From Palsa-883 sp963826975 (GTDB lineage Bacteria > Pseudomonadota > Alphaproteobacteria > Acetobacterales > Acetobacteraceae): 64,000 nt of DNA. The DNA is taken from NCBI GenBank assembly GCA_963826975.1, contig CAWGZJ010000003.1, positions 806,001 to 870,000 of the forward strand. The letters run 5' to 3'. Numbering within the stretch: the first letter of the stretch is position 1; the number at the start of each line of letters is the position of its first letter. The translations under genes were made by a program, and so were the position numbers. Below are positions 46,623-55,565 of this stretch, in pieces. Below the pieces are notes generated by a model that saw only the letters and a program-made list of their open reading frames with translations, did no database searches and was not told where the DNA came from.

Positions 46623-48042
46623 CTAGGGCGGAGTAACACGGAGAGCTATCCAGACCGGATCGGACGAGACCGGATCGGAAGTGTTTTGGGCCGTTTTCAG
46701 CACAAGGGCTGCAACATATGGCCGGTGCCGCGCTCGTGCGGCATCGATCGCTGCCTGCACCTGCTGTGGCGTTTGCACCTGTTCAGCCTGCACGTACATG
46801 ATCAGGTCACCGGGTGACAACCCGCGCGCGGCTGCGTCGGTGCCGGCTGAAATTCCGTTGATCACCACACCAACCTTTGCAGCGTCGAGCCCGTACCTGG
46901 CTCGGAGCTCATCGGTGATGGCAGTCAGGCGCAGCCCAAGGTCGGCGGGAATGCTTACGGCCGGCGCCGCTGCCTGAGTGGAGTGTACTTTGATCTCCTG
47001 CATGCCTCGCGGCCACTGCTTGATCGTGACCGGAAAGATACGTTCCTGGCCATCACGCAGCACGGTAACGGACACGGTCTGGTCGACGGTCGCCGCGGCG
47101 ATAAATCGTTGCAGTTCGCGAACATCCTTCGGCGTGCGGGCGCCGAAGCGCAGCACCACGTCGCCGACGTGCAAGCCGGCGACAGCAGCCGGACCGTCCT
47201 GCGACAGGGTGGCAATAATCGCTCCATTCGACGACTGCATGCCCAGCGCCTGGGCGAGTTCGGGTGTCAGGTCTTCCACCGTGCACCCCGCCCATCCGGG
47301 CCTGGACCAACCGTGACGGATCAACCGTTCGATGACGAGTTTCACATCCTCCGCCGTTTGGGCGAAGCCGAGTTCCGGCCGAGCCGCGAGTTGGCGATAT
47401 GAGGGCGGTGTTCATGCCGATCACCTCGCCGTTCAGGTTGAACAGCGGGCCACCTGAATTGCCGTGGTTGATTGAAGCGTCAGTCTGGATGAAGTCGTCG
47501 AACGGTGAACTATTGATGTTCCGATTGAGCGCGCTGACAATACCGCTGCTGACCGACATGCCGATGCCGAGCGGGTTGCCGATTGCGATCACCGGGTCAC
47601 CGATCTCCAGCTTGTTGCTGTCGCCCCAGCGTACTGCCGTCAGCGCGTGCTGCGTTTGTACCCTGATCACCGCGACGTCGACGATTGGAGCGGTGCCGAC
47701 CAATCTGGCTGACGCGGTCCGGCCGTCGGAAAACCTGACTTTGATTTGGTAGGCGCCGGCAATGACGTGGTCGTTGGTTGCGATCAACCCGCCGCGGTCG
47801 ATGACAAAGCCCGACCCGTTCAATGTCTGGGGCTTGGACGTGGTCGCATCGGCCACTGGCCCCGCACCACCTGAAGTGTTGGCTGCCACGGTTGAGGTGA
47901 TGCTAACCACGGTCGGCAGCAAACCTCGGATCAGCGCCGACTGGCTGACGTTCATCGTGTCCTGTGCGGCGCTTGGCGAAGATCGCAGCGCCGCGGTCAA
48001 CGCCATCGCGAGAAGCATGAGGGAGCGGATGCGCGCTGCCAT
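46623..48042 (-). pseudogene. DegP/DegQ-type periplasmic serine protease with one apparent frameshift
   Basis: An HtrA protease split across two frames. First frame: signal peptide (SLMLLAMALTAALRSSPSAA) and trypsin-like domain with triad residues in LIATNDHVIAGAYQI, TAPIVDVAVIRVQ and SINHGNSGGPLFNLNGEVIG. After ALISPTRGSAG the sense continues in another frame as GFAQTAEDVKLVIERLIRHG, followed by two PDZ domains (SSNGAIIATLSQDGPAAVAG; ISAGTDAAARGLSPGDLIMY). Deleting one base in GCCGGAACTCGGCTTC (about 47366) restores 472 residues, the usual DegQ size. No upstream regulator is visible. Start at ATG 48042 is approximate. The frameshift falls after the protease core, which would then lack its PDZ domains. 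Confidence 0.88.
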
Positions 48043-48128
48043 GTAGCGGTTCCCATAGATGCACCGAAGTCGGCGCCGACGGGTTATACCAGGTGTCCGA
48101 ATGCTCAACTCTTTCGCGGTGCGTGTCC

Positions 48129-48256
48129 GTCATGCCGGCCCCCGGGTCAAACGCCCGAGGACAGGCGGAGCCTGCCCTTGGCGAAGGCCGGGGGGCCAGC
48201 CATCCACGACTTCGCTTGCTGCACGAAGGCAAGTCATGGATGGCCTGCGCAGGCCA
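48129..48256. repeat. Composite REP-like element interrupted by the IS4-type insertion
   Basis: Left arm GTCATGCCGGCC, centre AACGCCCGAGGACAGGCGG and GCGAAGGCCGGGG, then CCATCCACGACTTCGC, CACGAAGGCAAGTCATGGA and TGGCCTGCGCAGGCCA. The IS begins right after this last hairpin, and the remaining TGGCCTGCGCCGGCCATGAC arm follows the IS at 49540-49559. Confidence 0.85.
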
Positions 48257-49539
48257 CTACTGTCCGGCACATTTTATGCTTGTACTCGCGCACGGCATTG
48301 ATTCTACTGCGAAGGAGACGTTCGCCAACGTTATCCACCGCAGCGAGAGCCAATGCCATGCGCCACAAAGCTACCGTGTTCGAACAAATCGTCCAGCAGT
48401 TTCCCTGGCACCGCTTCGAGCATCATGTCCGCCAGCACGGCACTGACGACGACCAGCGCGGGTTCACCAGCCGCCAACAGTTCCTCGCCATGCTGGCTGG
48501 CAGCCTCGGCGGCCATCAGGGGCTGCGTCCGGTGATCGCGGCGCTGGCGCCGAACTCCGGCGCGCTGCGCTTGCTCGGCGGCAAGGCGCCGGCCCGTTCC
48601 ACTCTCTCCGATGCGGTGCGGGCGAGACCGGCGGAGCTGTTCTTCGATCTGCTGCGGGAACTGATCGGCCAGCTCAGCCGCACCCTGCGACGTGTGATCA
48701 AGGCCGCCGTTCGGCTGATCGATGCCACCCAGCTCAACGTCGGTCAGCGCATGCAGCACTGGCTCGGACTGCACAAAGGCACCGTGGCCGCCAAGCTGCA
48801 CGTGGTCTATGACCCGGCCGCGCAGAAGCCGGTCTATTTCGACATCACCCCGGCCCGCATCAACGACATCACCGCCGCCAAGGACCTGCTGCCGATCGAG
48901 CCGGGTGCCACCTATGTGTTCGATCTCGGCTACTACGACTTCGCCTGGTGGGCGGGGCTGGCAGCCGCCGGCTGCAGCTTCGTCACCCGGCTGAAGACCA
49001 ACACGCCGCTGCGCGAGGCGCAGTCGCGCCCGGTCGCTCCAGGCGGGGTCGTGCTGTCCGACCAGGTGGGCCTGCTGCCGGTTCGGCTCTGCTTCAGCCG
49101 ACGCAATCCGTTCAGTCAAACCGGCCGTGCGGTGACGATCCGCATCGACACCGGCAAGGTGCTGCGGCTGTTCACCAACGACCTGAGCAGCCCGGCCGAG
49201 GAGATTGCCGCTCTCTACAAGGAGCGCTGGCAGATCGAGCTGTTCTTTAAGTGGATCAAGCAGAACCTGAAGATCAGCCGGTTCATGGGCAGCAGTGAGA
49301 ATGCGATCCGCAGCCAGATCGCCGTGGCGTTCATCGCTTATTTGCTGGTCCGCATGCTGCAAGCGGCGCAGCCGCAAACCTATGCTGCGGCATTGGTCTT
49401 GCTGATCGTGCGCACCCATCTGTTCGTCCGGCGCGCAATCAGCGAGTTGCTCGATCCGCGGCACCCGCCACCACCAAAGCCTCTCGGACCCGCAAATCAG
49501 CTCCAGTTGCCGATATGCAACTGACATGCCGGACAACAG
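48257..49539 (+). mobile_element. IS4-family insertion sequence, 1283 bp, full length
   Basis: Imperfect terminal inverted repeats: CTACTGTCCGGCAC at the left and CTGTTGTCCGGCAT (complement) at the right, matching at 18 of about 23 positions. A 16-bp direct repeat with one mismatch (TGGCCTGCGCAGGCCA at 48241-48256 and TGGCCTGCGCCGGCCA at 49540-49555) brackets it; because that sequence is itself a REP hairpin, it may be two arms of the target rather than a true duplication. Confidence 0.85.
48358..49524 (+). CDS. IS4-family transposase (DUF4372 plus DDE domain)
   Basis: A 388-residue transposase. The N-terminal DUF4372 domain reads ATVFEQIVQQFPWHRFEHHV, GFTSRQQFLAMLAG. The DDE core follows: first Asp in AAVRLIDATQLNVGQ, second in TYVFDLGYYDFAWWAG, and the YREK-like motif with Glu in LYKERWQIELFFKWIKQNL. 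The frame is complete and no internal stops are present, so it may be active. ATG 48358 is used; an earlier in-frame codon run extends into the terminal repeat and is not likely to be translated. Confidence 0.94.
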   Translation: MRHKATVFEQIVQQFPWHRFEHHVRQHGTDDDQRGFTSRQQFLAMLAGSLGGHQGLRPVIAALAPNSGALRLLGGKAPARSTLSDAVRARPAELFFDLLRELIGQLSRTLRRVIKAAVRLIDATQLNVGQRMQHWLGLHKGTVAAKLHVVYDPAAQKPVYFDITPARINDITAAKDLLPIEPGATYVFDLGYYDFAWWAGLAAAGCSFVTRLKTNTPLREAQSRPVAPGGVVLSDQVGLLPVRLCFSRRNPFSQTGRAVTIRIDTGKVLRLFTNDLSSPAEEIAALYKERWQIELFFKWIKQNLKISRFMGSSENAIRSQIAVAFIAYLLVRMLQAAQPQTYAAALVLLIVRTHLFVRRAISELLDPRHPPPPKPLGPANQLQLPICN

Positions 49540-49574
49540 TGGCCTGCGCCGGCCATGACGTGGGCGCGGTGAGA

Positions 49575-51566
49575 TCATTCCGTCGGCATTGCTGCAAGGT
49601 GGGTGAACAAGGAGTCAGCATCAGTTGTTCCGCGCCCGATCGACGCCGCCGCGGGGCCGTCGCTACATCCTACGCCCGCGCCACAGGACTCCTTCAAGTG
49701 GAGGAGGAGAATGCGGCGAACCTCGATGATCATTTGCGGATTGGACTGGATGGAGTGGCCCGAGCGCACGACCAACTCGAAGTCGGCGCCCTGGAGATGC
49801 GCGCTTGAGTAAGCGACGACGCCGTCGTCACCGCTTTCCACCGGGCCGTCGCCTTGCACCGCGATGATTGAATGGACGGCAATTCCGGGCGCAATGGGTA
49901 ATGGCGCCACGGCGGTGATGAACGGGCTTCCCGGCGTCATGCCATACACACTGTTGCCGATCCGTGTCCTGTTGGGATCGAACCTGAGTGCATCAGCGTT
50001 GTTGCTGAGAACATCGCCCATTGCCCGCACCACCGTCAGCGGCAGCCTGACAAGTCTGCTGATCAGTTGCACAACCGAAAAGCCCGCGACATAACTGCCG
50101 CGTTGCGGCGTTGCGAGGAAGATGACCCGGCTCACGAAGGGGCTGTGTTCAAAGAACATGGCGCGGCGCGCAAGGTCGCGGGTCTCGGGCGGCATGTTCA
50201 GTTCGTCGAGTGGCTTTCGGCTGAATGCATCCCAGAACCTGGTGCCGCTATCGACCGCGAGCATTTTGGCCAGCAGGCCGCCCTGGCTGTAGCCGATGAC
50301 GACCATTTGGCGCAGCGCCGGGTCTTTTCCGGCGGGATCGACCTTGGCGACGGCGTCCTGCAGTGCCTCACGCAGCAGCAGTGCCGAGTACGGAATGGGA
50401 TTGCCGGTGTCGTAGCTGAAGGCCCAGAACTGGAAATGTTGCCTGATCCGCGGATCACTCAGCAGTTCGTTGACTGTGTTGGCCCAACGAGCGGCGCTGG
50501 ATGCCGTGCCATGGATGAACACGACGGGGAATCGGCCCGGCCGATATGGTCCGAGAGCGACCAGCCTTGTGGGTTCCTTGTCGAGCAGATCGCCGATCAG
50601 GAAGCCGCGCAGCTCGCGGCCCCAGATCTCCGGGTCGCCCAGGCCATAGGCGAGCGCGGCGGTACGCTCGATCTCGAGCGGAACATCCTGTCCGCCGAGG
50701 CGCACGGACTCGGCGTCCGACGGGGTGTGGACCTCCAGAACGGCGTCCACGGTCCCGGCTGCGAGCTGCCGGCGGACGTCGGCGATGCGCAGTATGGCGG
50801 TGACCGGGATTCTCATTCTGGGAGCGACCTGAAATCCACGCTCGGGGTCGGGCAGGACACCGCCGGCGGCGAGCGGCGCGCCGATGCCGGCCTGACGATA
50901 GGTGTTGCGCAAGCCGTACACCTTGAACTCGTCGATCGGGACAAAATCGACCAGCTTGCGGCCTGCCCAGACCAGGCTTGCCGGGTCGAACGCGACACGC
51001 AGGTTGCCGAATGGCAGGGCGAATTCGCCCCCCTGGAGCTGGACCTGTGTTCCGTTCGCCGATGCAAACGCCGCGGTCAGCGCGCGATTGTAGAGATCCG
51101 AGGCGGTGCGCAGGCGCGGGTCGTACGGGCTGGGCGCGGCGTCGATCCCGTCCGGAAACAGGAAGGCGAAGGCGTAGACCGCGGCAGCGAGATAATAGGT
51201 GTGCTGTCCGGTCTGTCGCGCATGCTGAAACGAAAGCTCGGCCAGTGCGAAGATCTCATCGCTGCCGGCGGTACCGTCGGTGACTTTTGCCTGGAGCGCG
51301 GCGAGAGCGGCTTGCGGATCGGTTGCGAACCGATCGTTCAGGTCCCACCGGGTCAGCACGATGCGGGTCGATTGGCTGAGATCTCCGCCGGCCAGGACGT
51401 TGCGTGTCTGTTCGCGGTAGACGACTTGCGGATCGACACGTTCGACGCCGATCGGGGTGGTGCAGCCGGCGATGGCAAGACAGCTCAACAGGACGGCGAT
51501 GAGCCAGCCTGAGCTTTGCCGGATCGATCGCGAGCGGAACGTCTTGCTTGACGGAAAGAGCACCAT
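49575..51566 (-). CDS. Large lipoprotein alpha/beta hydrolase
   Basis: A 663-residue exported hydrolase. The N-terminus has a signal segment with lipobox LSCLAIAGC, so it is probably lipid-anchored to a membrane. The first 330 residues form a helical/beta region with SDEIFALAELSFQHARQTGQ and AAAVYAFAFLFPD. The hydrolase domain shows PVVFIHGTASSAARWANTVN (oxyanion loop), MVVIGYSQGGLLAKMLAVD (nucleophile elbow) and a C-terminal RSGHSIQSNP with the catalytic His. Homologues are lipase/esterase-like proteins of unknown substrate in proteobacteria. ATG 51566 was chosen as nearest to the hydrophobic stretch; earlier starts to 51632 are possible. Confidence 0.88.
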   Translation of the reverse strand: MVLFPSSKTFRSRSIRQSSGWLIAVLLSCLAIAGCTTPIGVERVDPQVVYREQTRNVLAGGDLSQSTRIVLTRWDLNDRFATDPQAALAALQAKVTDGTAGSDEIFALAELSFQHARQTGQHTYYLAAAVYAFAFLFPDGIDAAPSPYDPRLRTASDLYNRALTAAFASANGTQVQLQGGEFALPFGNLRVAFDPASLVWAGRKLVDFVPIDEFKVYGLRNTYRQAGIGAPLAAGGVLPDPERGFQVAPRMRIPVTAILRIADVRRQLAAGTVDAVLEVHTPSDAESVRLGGQDVPLEIERTAALAYGLGDPEIWGRELRGFLIGDLLDKEPTRLVALGPYRPGRFPVVFIHGTASSAARWANTVNELLSDPRIRQHFQFWAFSYDTGNPIPYSALLLREALQDAVAKVDPAGKDPALRQMVVIGYSQGGLLAKMLAVDSGTRFWDAFSRKPLDELNMPPETRDLARRAMFFEHSPFVSRVIFLATPQRGSYVAGFSVVQLISRLVRLPLTVVRAMGDVLSNNADALRFDPNRTRIGNSVYGMTPGSPFITAVAPLPIAPGIAVHSIIAVQGDGPVESGDDGVVAYSSAHLQGADFELVVRSGHSIQSNPQMIIEVRRILLLHLKESCGAGVGCSDGPAAASIGRGTTDADSLFTHLAAMPTE

Positions 51567-51820
51567 GAGCGTCTGTTTCGCCGAACCAATTTTGGGTTGC
51601 GGATCAGCTCCCGATAGCGGAAGGCGCCGCACCTGTTTTCGCGGTAACGCCGGCCCGGAGTGGGGTGAGCAAGACTTGAATCGCGAATTGTGGTTTAGAT
51701 GCGTGCTGCGTGAATGGCAAGTTGCCAGGGTGCCTCAGCTTCGCGTCACGATTGCCCAATCGGTTCCATGGTTAAGCGGTGTCATACGAAAGTCACAGCG
51801 CACAACATCGAGGACGTGAC

Positions 51821-52384
51821 ATGACAATGGATGGCGAGCCCCGATCGGATGCAACCTTGGGCCAAAGGCTGCGTCATGAATTGGTTCAGTACGCGCTGAT
51901 TTCCGTGTATCTATACGTCTGCTTCGGCGCGATGCTGTTGTACAAGATGGCAATTCTGCACGCTGCGGGCATCGACTACGCACCCTATGGGCTGGCGGCG
52001 GTGAAGGCATTGATCCTGGGAAAATTCATGCTGCTCGGCCGTGCCGCGCGGCTTGGCGACCGCTACCAGGACCGTCGGGTGATCCATGTGATTGGGTACA
52101 AATCGCTGCTGTTTCTGCTGCTGCTGTTCGTTCTGTCGGAGCTTGAGGAAGTCATTACCGGCATCGTGCATGGTCGGACACTCGACGCGGTCGTGGCGGA
52201 GATGACGGGCAGCACACTGTGGCAGACCGGCGCGACGATCCTGATCATGTTGCTGATCCTGCTTCCGTATATTGCGTTCGGAGAGGTCTCGGCTGCGCTG
52301 GGTGAGGGCGGGCTCCGGCAGCTTCTTTTGGCGCGGCGGGCGGGGGGAGCGGCTGCCGGCCGGGCACAGCTTCCCGTTGGATAA
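51821..52384 (+). CDS. Small integral membrane protein, unknown
   Basis: A 187-residue protein with four predicted TM helices: YALISVYLYVCFGAMLLY, PYGLAAVKALILGKFMLLG, SLLFLLLLFVLSELEEV and ATILIMLLILLPYIAFGEV. The loop GRAARLGDRYQDRRVIHVIG is basic and cytoplasmic by the positive-inside rule. I recognise the layout as a conserved hypothetical protein of proteobacteria but no function is known. It is divergent from the lipoprotein hydrolase gene; ATG 51821 is preceded by GAGGACGTGAC. Base composition is slightly less GC-rich than its neighbours. Confidence 0.8.
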   Translation: MTMDGEPRSDATLGQRLRHELVQYALISVYLYVCFGAMLLYKMAILHAAGIDYAPYGLAAVKALILGKFMLLGRAARLGDRYQDRRVIHVIGYKSLLFLLLLFVLSELEEVITGIVHGRTLDAVVAEMTGSTLWQTGATILIMLLILLPYIAFGEVSAALGEGGLRQLLLARRAGGAAAGRAQLPVG

Positions 52385-52613
52385 AACCGCAGTGCGCGGC
52401 AGGCAGGTAAGCAATCAAGCGCACACAGAGTTTCGCTGAGTGCGCACGGAGTTGCACTGAGAAGATTTAGTGGCGCTTCGCGCTGGTGACTGGTGCGCCA
52501 GCCGAGGCGACCTTGCGCGCGGCGCGGTTTGCTGCCGCTGCGTGAAGCTTTGTGTGCGCTCGGTGAAACGCTGTGTCCGATGGCTGCTTGCTTGCCACGA
52601 CGCGCTCCGCATT
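52385..52613. other. Gap after the membrane protein gene
   Basis: No gene with support. Short direct repeats of TTCGCTGAGTGCGCACGGAG-like text and AAGCTTTGTGTGCGCTCGGTG-like text occur (52410-52575), giving spurious frames on both strands. Confidence 0.4.
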
Positions 52614-52706
52614 ATCGGCACCGGCACCGGCACCGGCACCGGCACCGGCATCGGCATCGGCATCGGCCCCGGCGCCGGCATCGGCATCGGCACCGGCACT
52701 CCGACC
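52614..52706. repeat. Hexanucleotide simple repeat (GGCAYC)n
   Basis: About fifteen copies of GGCACC/GGCATC with two GGCCCC/GGCGCC variants, in blocks (five GGCACC, then three GGCATC and so on). It would read GTGTGT/GIGIGI on the plus strand and PVPV/PMPM on the minus strand; neither reading has other support. Confidence 0.92.
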
Positions 52707-52735
52707 CAGTAAATCGGTACCATTCAAATGTTAGT

Positions 52736-52762
52736 TTGACTTCTCCACAAAGTTAGTATAAC
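52736..52762 (+). promoter_or_regulatory. Candidate promoter for the gene at 52805
   Basis: TTGACT and TATAAC lie 15 bases apart in a conspicuously AT-rich stretch about 45 bases before the ATG, unlike the GC-rich surroundings. The short spacer makes it a weak or regulated sigma70-type match. Confidence 0.4.
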
Positions 52763-52804
52763 TGTCGGAAACGACCAACCGGATTTCAGCCTGGGAGTAT
52801 CATC

Positions 52805-53944
52805 ATGTCCGAAGATCCCGCCGCCATCACCTTCCGCGTCATCCAGGAGTTGATGCCGGAGTACCACATCCCGCCGGATCTGCTGAACGGTGTGTTTGCT
52901 GCCATCCCGCCGCCGCCCGCCGCGGCGACCGCCGCCTGGCGCCACGCGCGGGTGACACGGGTCATCGAGGAGGTTGCCGCGCGGGTGCCGATGGACGCGG
53001 CACAGGGGCACCTGGCGGCGCAGATCGCGGTGTTCCAGTTCATGGCGGACGGTCTTGCGGCGCAGATCCACGCACCGGGGTTGGACATGTTGGAGATGTA
53101 CCGGCTGACCCGCCTGATGGATGCGTTGGCGCAGACGGTGGCTCGGCTGGAGCGCTCGCTGGAGCGGCGGCAATTCCGGGTGATGCCGTTCCGCGACGTG
53201 CGGGCGGTGGACGGGTTCGATCTCGACGCGATGGACGCGGTCTGGTGCCGGCGCGAGCCGGCCGACGGTCCGCTCCTTGGTGCGGGCCCGGTGGGAAATT
53301 TAGGGGGAAATTCAGTGGGCAAACTGGTGGGAAGCGCAGTGGGAAGCCCAGAGGGAGGCGCAGTGGGCAAGTCGGGGGGAAATCGCGTGGGCAACCCGGT
53401 GGGCAACCCAGTGGAAAGTCCTGTGGGAAACCCGGTGGACAACCCGGCGGCAAGCCCTCGGCGGCGTGAAACGGCGGTCCCAGGGTCGTCGGTTGGGGAG
53501 CAGGACGCCGTGGCTCGCCCGGCGGAGCCTGCCCCCGGGCGCACCACGACGGAAAGGGTCGAACCGCGGGCCGCGACGGCAGCGGGCGGGCCGGCGGCGC
53601 CGGGCACAGTGGCGGCTGAGGGTCCGCCAAGCAGGCCCAGCATACCGTCATCCGGACAGGTCGCGCGCGTGGATGGCGTGACCGTGGAACAAGGCGATGG
53701 CTGGACGCTGGAGGTTTGGCCTGCCCGGCCGGGTGCGCGGGCGGGAGCCGGCGCAGCCGAACCGGATGGCCAGCCTGGCCGGGAGCCGCCGGGCGATGCG
53801 GAGAACGATGGTGCGGCGGCGGACCGGGTGGGCCTGGTGTCTCGCCGGCCCGACGGCACCGCGGCTGCGCGGCCGGATGGCGGCGATGCCGCCCGCGGTG
53901 GGCCGCGCCAGGTCGCGGGTAGCGGGGTGGCGGTATGGGTGTGA
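52805..53944 (+). CDS. Unknown low-complexity protein preceding an HGGxSTG gene
   Basis: A 379-residue protein of unknown function. Residues 1-155 are an ordered helical domain (ITFRVIQELMPEYHIPPDLL, AAQIAVFQFMADGLAAQIHA, LTRLMDALAQTVARLERSLE). Residues about 160-220 are a degenerate GNPV tetrapeptide repeat, and the rest is Pro/Ala/Gly/Arg-rich and disordered. I have the impression that such proteins recur beside HGGxSTG-domain genes in Acetobacteraceae, maybe of phage origin; this is recall, not a search. GGGAG precedes ATG 52805 and an AT-rich promoter-like patch lies upstream. The 3' end overlaps the next gene by 10 bases. Confidence 0.7.
   Translation: MSEDPAAITFRVIQELMPEYHIPPDLLNGVFAAIPPPPAAATAAWRHARVTRVIEEVAARVPMDAAQGHLAAQIAVFQFMADGLAAQIHAPGLDMLEMYRLTRLMDALAQTVARLERSLERRQFRVMPFRDVRAVDGFDLDAMDAVWCRREPADGPLLGAGPVGNLGGNSVGKLVGSAVGSPEGGAVGKSGGNRVGNPVGNPVESPVGNPVDNPAASPRRRETAVPGSSVGEQDAVARPAEPAPGRTTTERVEPRAATAAGGPAAPGTVAAEGPPSRPSIPSSGQVARVDGVTVEQGDGWTLEVWPARPGARAGAGAAEPDGQPGREPPGDAENDGAAADRVGLVSRRPDGTAAARPDGGDAARGGPRQVAGSGVAVWV
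53289..53456 (+). repeat. 12-bp repeats encoding GNPV-type peptides
   Basis: About fourteen degenerate copies of a GTGGGCAACCCG-like 12-bp unit within the gene at 52805-53944, encoding GNLG, GKLV, GSAV, GNPV and similar tetrapeptides. Copies near the 3' end are the most alike. Confidence 0.85.
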
Positions 53945-55429
53945 CCGTAGACCCGGCGGAGCTGTGTCCGATGGCGGCAAATCCCGCCGAGGCTGGCCCA
54001 GTGGCGGAGGTGCCGCCGGGCACGTCCGTGGCCGGCCAGGCGGGCGAGGGACGGTTGGCGCGCGCCGACGAACCTGCGGGGCCTGGCGAGCCTGGGGAGT
54101 CTGGCGATTCCACGGAGCTTGGCGAGCCTGCGGGACCGGGCGATCCGGCCGCGTGCTGCGGGGCGCGGACGCGTGGCGGTGCGCCGTGCGGCGCGGTGCC
54201 GATGGCGAACGGGCGGTGCCGCATCCATGGCGGCACCAGCACCGGGCCGCGCACCATGGAGGGGATGGCGCGGATGATCGCCTCGAAGACGACGCACGGG
54301 CGGGATGGGCCGGCGGGCGCGCCGAAGCGGGCGGCGAAGCTTGCCGTGCGACGCGTGATCGTGCGCGGCCAGCTGTTGAGCGCGGCGTCGGATTTGCGGG
54401 CGTATTTGCCGGCGGCGATGGCGGCTCGGCTGGCGTTGCCGGTGCTGGAGTTGGCGGCGTCGCCGCATTGGTCGCATTCGGCGCCGCAGTTGGCGGCCGA
54501 TTTGGCGGATTTGCTGAATTCCGCAACAACCCCCGGGTCGAGTGCCGAGGGGCAGGCCCTCGGGCCGAGGCGGTGGTGGTTGGATCGCCGGGGGACTCGT
54601 CTTTGCGTGCGGTGCCGCGCCGCCCGACCCTGGTCAGCGCCACCCAGCCTGGGGCCGCCGTGCGGGCAAATTGGCCCCTGCACGATTTGCGCAACAACCC
54701 TCTGGATGAGCAGCGGCCGGGGGCATGCACTCGGGACGAGGTGGCGGCGGTTGGATCGCCGGGAGACTCGTTCCTACGCGCGTCGCCGCACGGCCCGATC
54801 CTGGTCAGCGCCACCGCCCGAGGCCGCCGTGCGGGCGATGTGGCCCTTGCACGATTTGCGCAACAACCCTCGGGACGAGCGCCCTGGGGCGTGCCCTCGG
54901 GGCGGCGGCGGTTGGATTGCCGGGCGACGCGTCCTTGCCCGCGTCGCCGTGCGGCCCGACCCTGGCCAGCGCCACCCGGCCCGAGGCCGCCGTGCGAGCA
55001 AATTTGCCCCTGCGCGATTTGCGCAACGACCCCCGGGTCAAGCGCCCGAGGGCATGCCCTCGGGTGCCCGGGGCATGTCCAGGGCAACAGCCTGCCGCTG
55101 CGCCAGGACACGATGGTGGGCCTGGTGCCGCGCGGCGGCTGGCGCCGAGCTTGGCTGAGGCGCTGCGGGGCACGACGCCGGCCGGGACGTGGCAACCGAG
55201 CGAGCGCGCGGAACTCGAGGCGCTGTTCGGGGCAACAGCGCGGATGGAGCGGACGGCGCCACCGGGTCGGAGTGCGCCGCCGGTGACACCAGTGGTGTCA
55301 CCGCGGTGTTCGGTGGGGATTGTGTGCAACGACCCTTCGCGGAGGCTGGTGTGGGACGGCGTGCGCGGTGATGCTTGGCACGTTTTGTGGCCCGGTGGGG
55401 CGGAGGTCGGGACGCAGGAGGGTGGATAA
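53935..55429 (+). pseudogene. HGGxSTG-domain protein disrupted by a 165-bp tandem repeat array
   Basis: The first 200 codons encode a Glu/Pro/Gly-rich leader and then CCGARTRGGAPCGAVPMANG, RCRIHGGTSTGPRTMEGMAR, the named HGGxSTG motif preceded by paired Cys; relatives are small proteins common in phages and alphaproteobacterial genomes, function unknown. After LLNSATTPGSS (about 54540) the DNA becomes a repeat array and the frame of 53935 continues only as repeat translation to 55158. A plausible original C-terminus, LRGTTPAGTWQPSERAELEA followed by LFGATARMERT, lies in a different frame ending at 55429. The simplest reading is that the repeats entered and expanded within the gene and broke its frame. 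Confidence 0.55.
54523..55070 (+). repeat. Tandem repeat array, unit about 165 bp, 3.3 copies
   Basis: Units begin at 54523, 54691, 54860 and 55023 (spacings 168, 169, 163) with GCGCAACAACCC-type text, then AGTGCCGAGGGGCAGG-like palindromic segments, GGTTGGATCGCCGGG, CGCCCGACCCTGGTCAGCGC and GCCGCCGTGCGGGCAAAT. Copies are about 80 percent alike by eye. The CCCGGGTCAAGCGCCCGAGG segment of the last unit is shared with the centre of the composite REP elements. Confidence 0.85.
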
Positions 55430-55565
55430 AGCGTAACGTCTTTAATGGTTGCTGCGTTGATGGGGGTGGTGGCGCGATTTGCGATTTGTGCGTTTGTGAG
55501 GCTGCTGCTTGACCGTGCTGGGTCGGCTGTGCTTGGCGGGTATTGCAACGCGGCGGCCCGGCAAC

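Noticed and set aside
52470..52712. Plus-strand ORF ending in GTGTGTGIGIGI and its minus-strand PVPV counterpart
   Set aside because: Produced by the hexanucleotide repeat; no start signal or homologous segment.
54523..55070. CRISPR array
   Set aside because: Units are 163-169 bp and similar along their full length, with no short repeats separated by unique spacers; no cas genes nearby.
53697..55286. A 529-codon plus-strand frame through the repeat array
   Set aside because: Crosses two genes out of frame and consists of Arg-rich repeat translation; the HGGxSTG frame is better supported.
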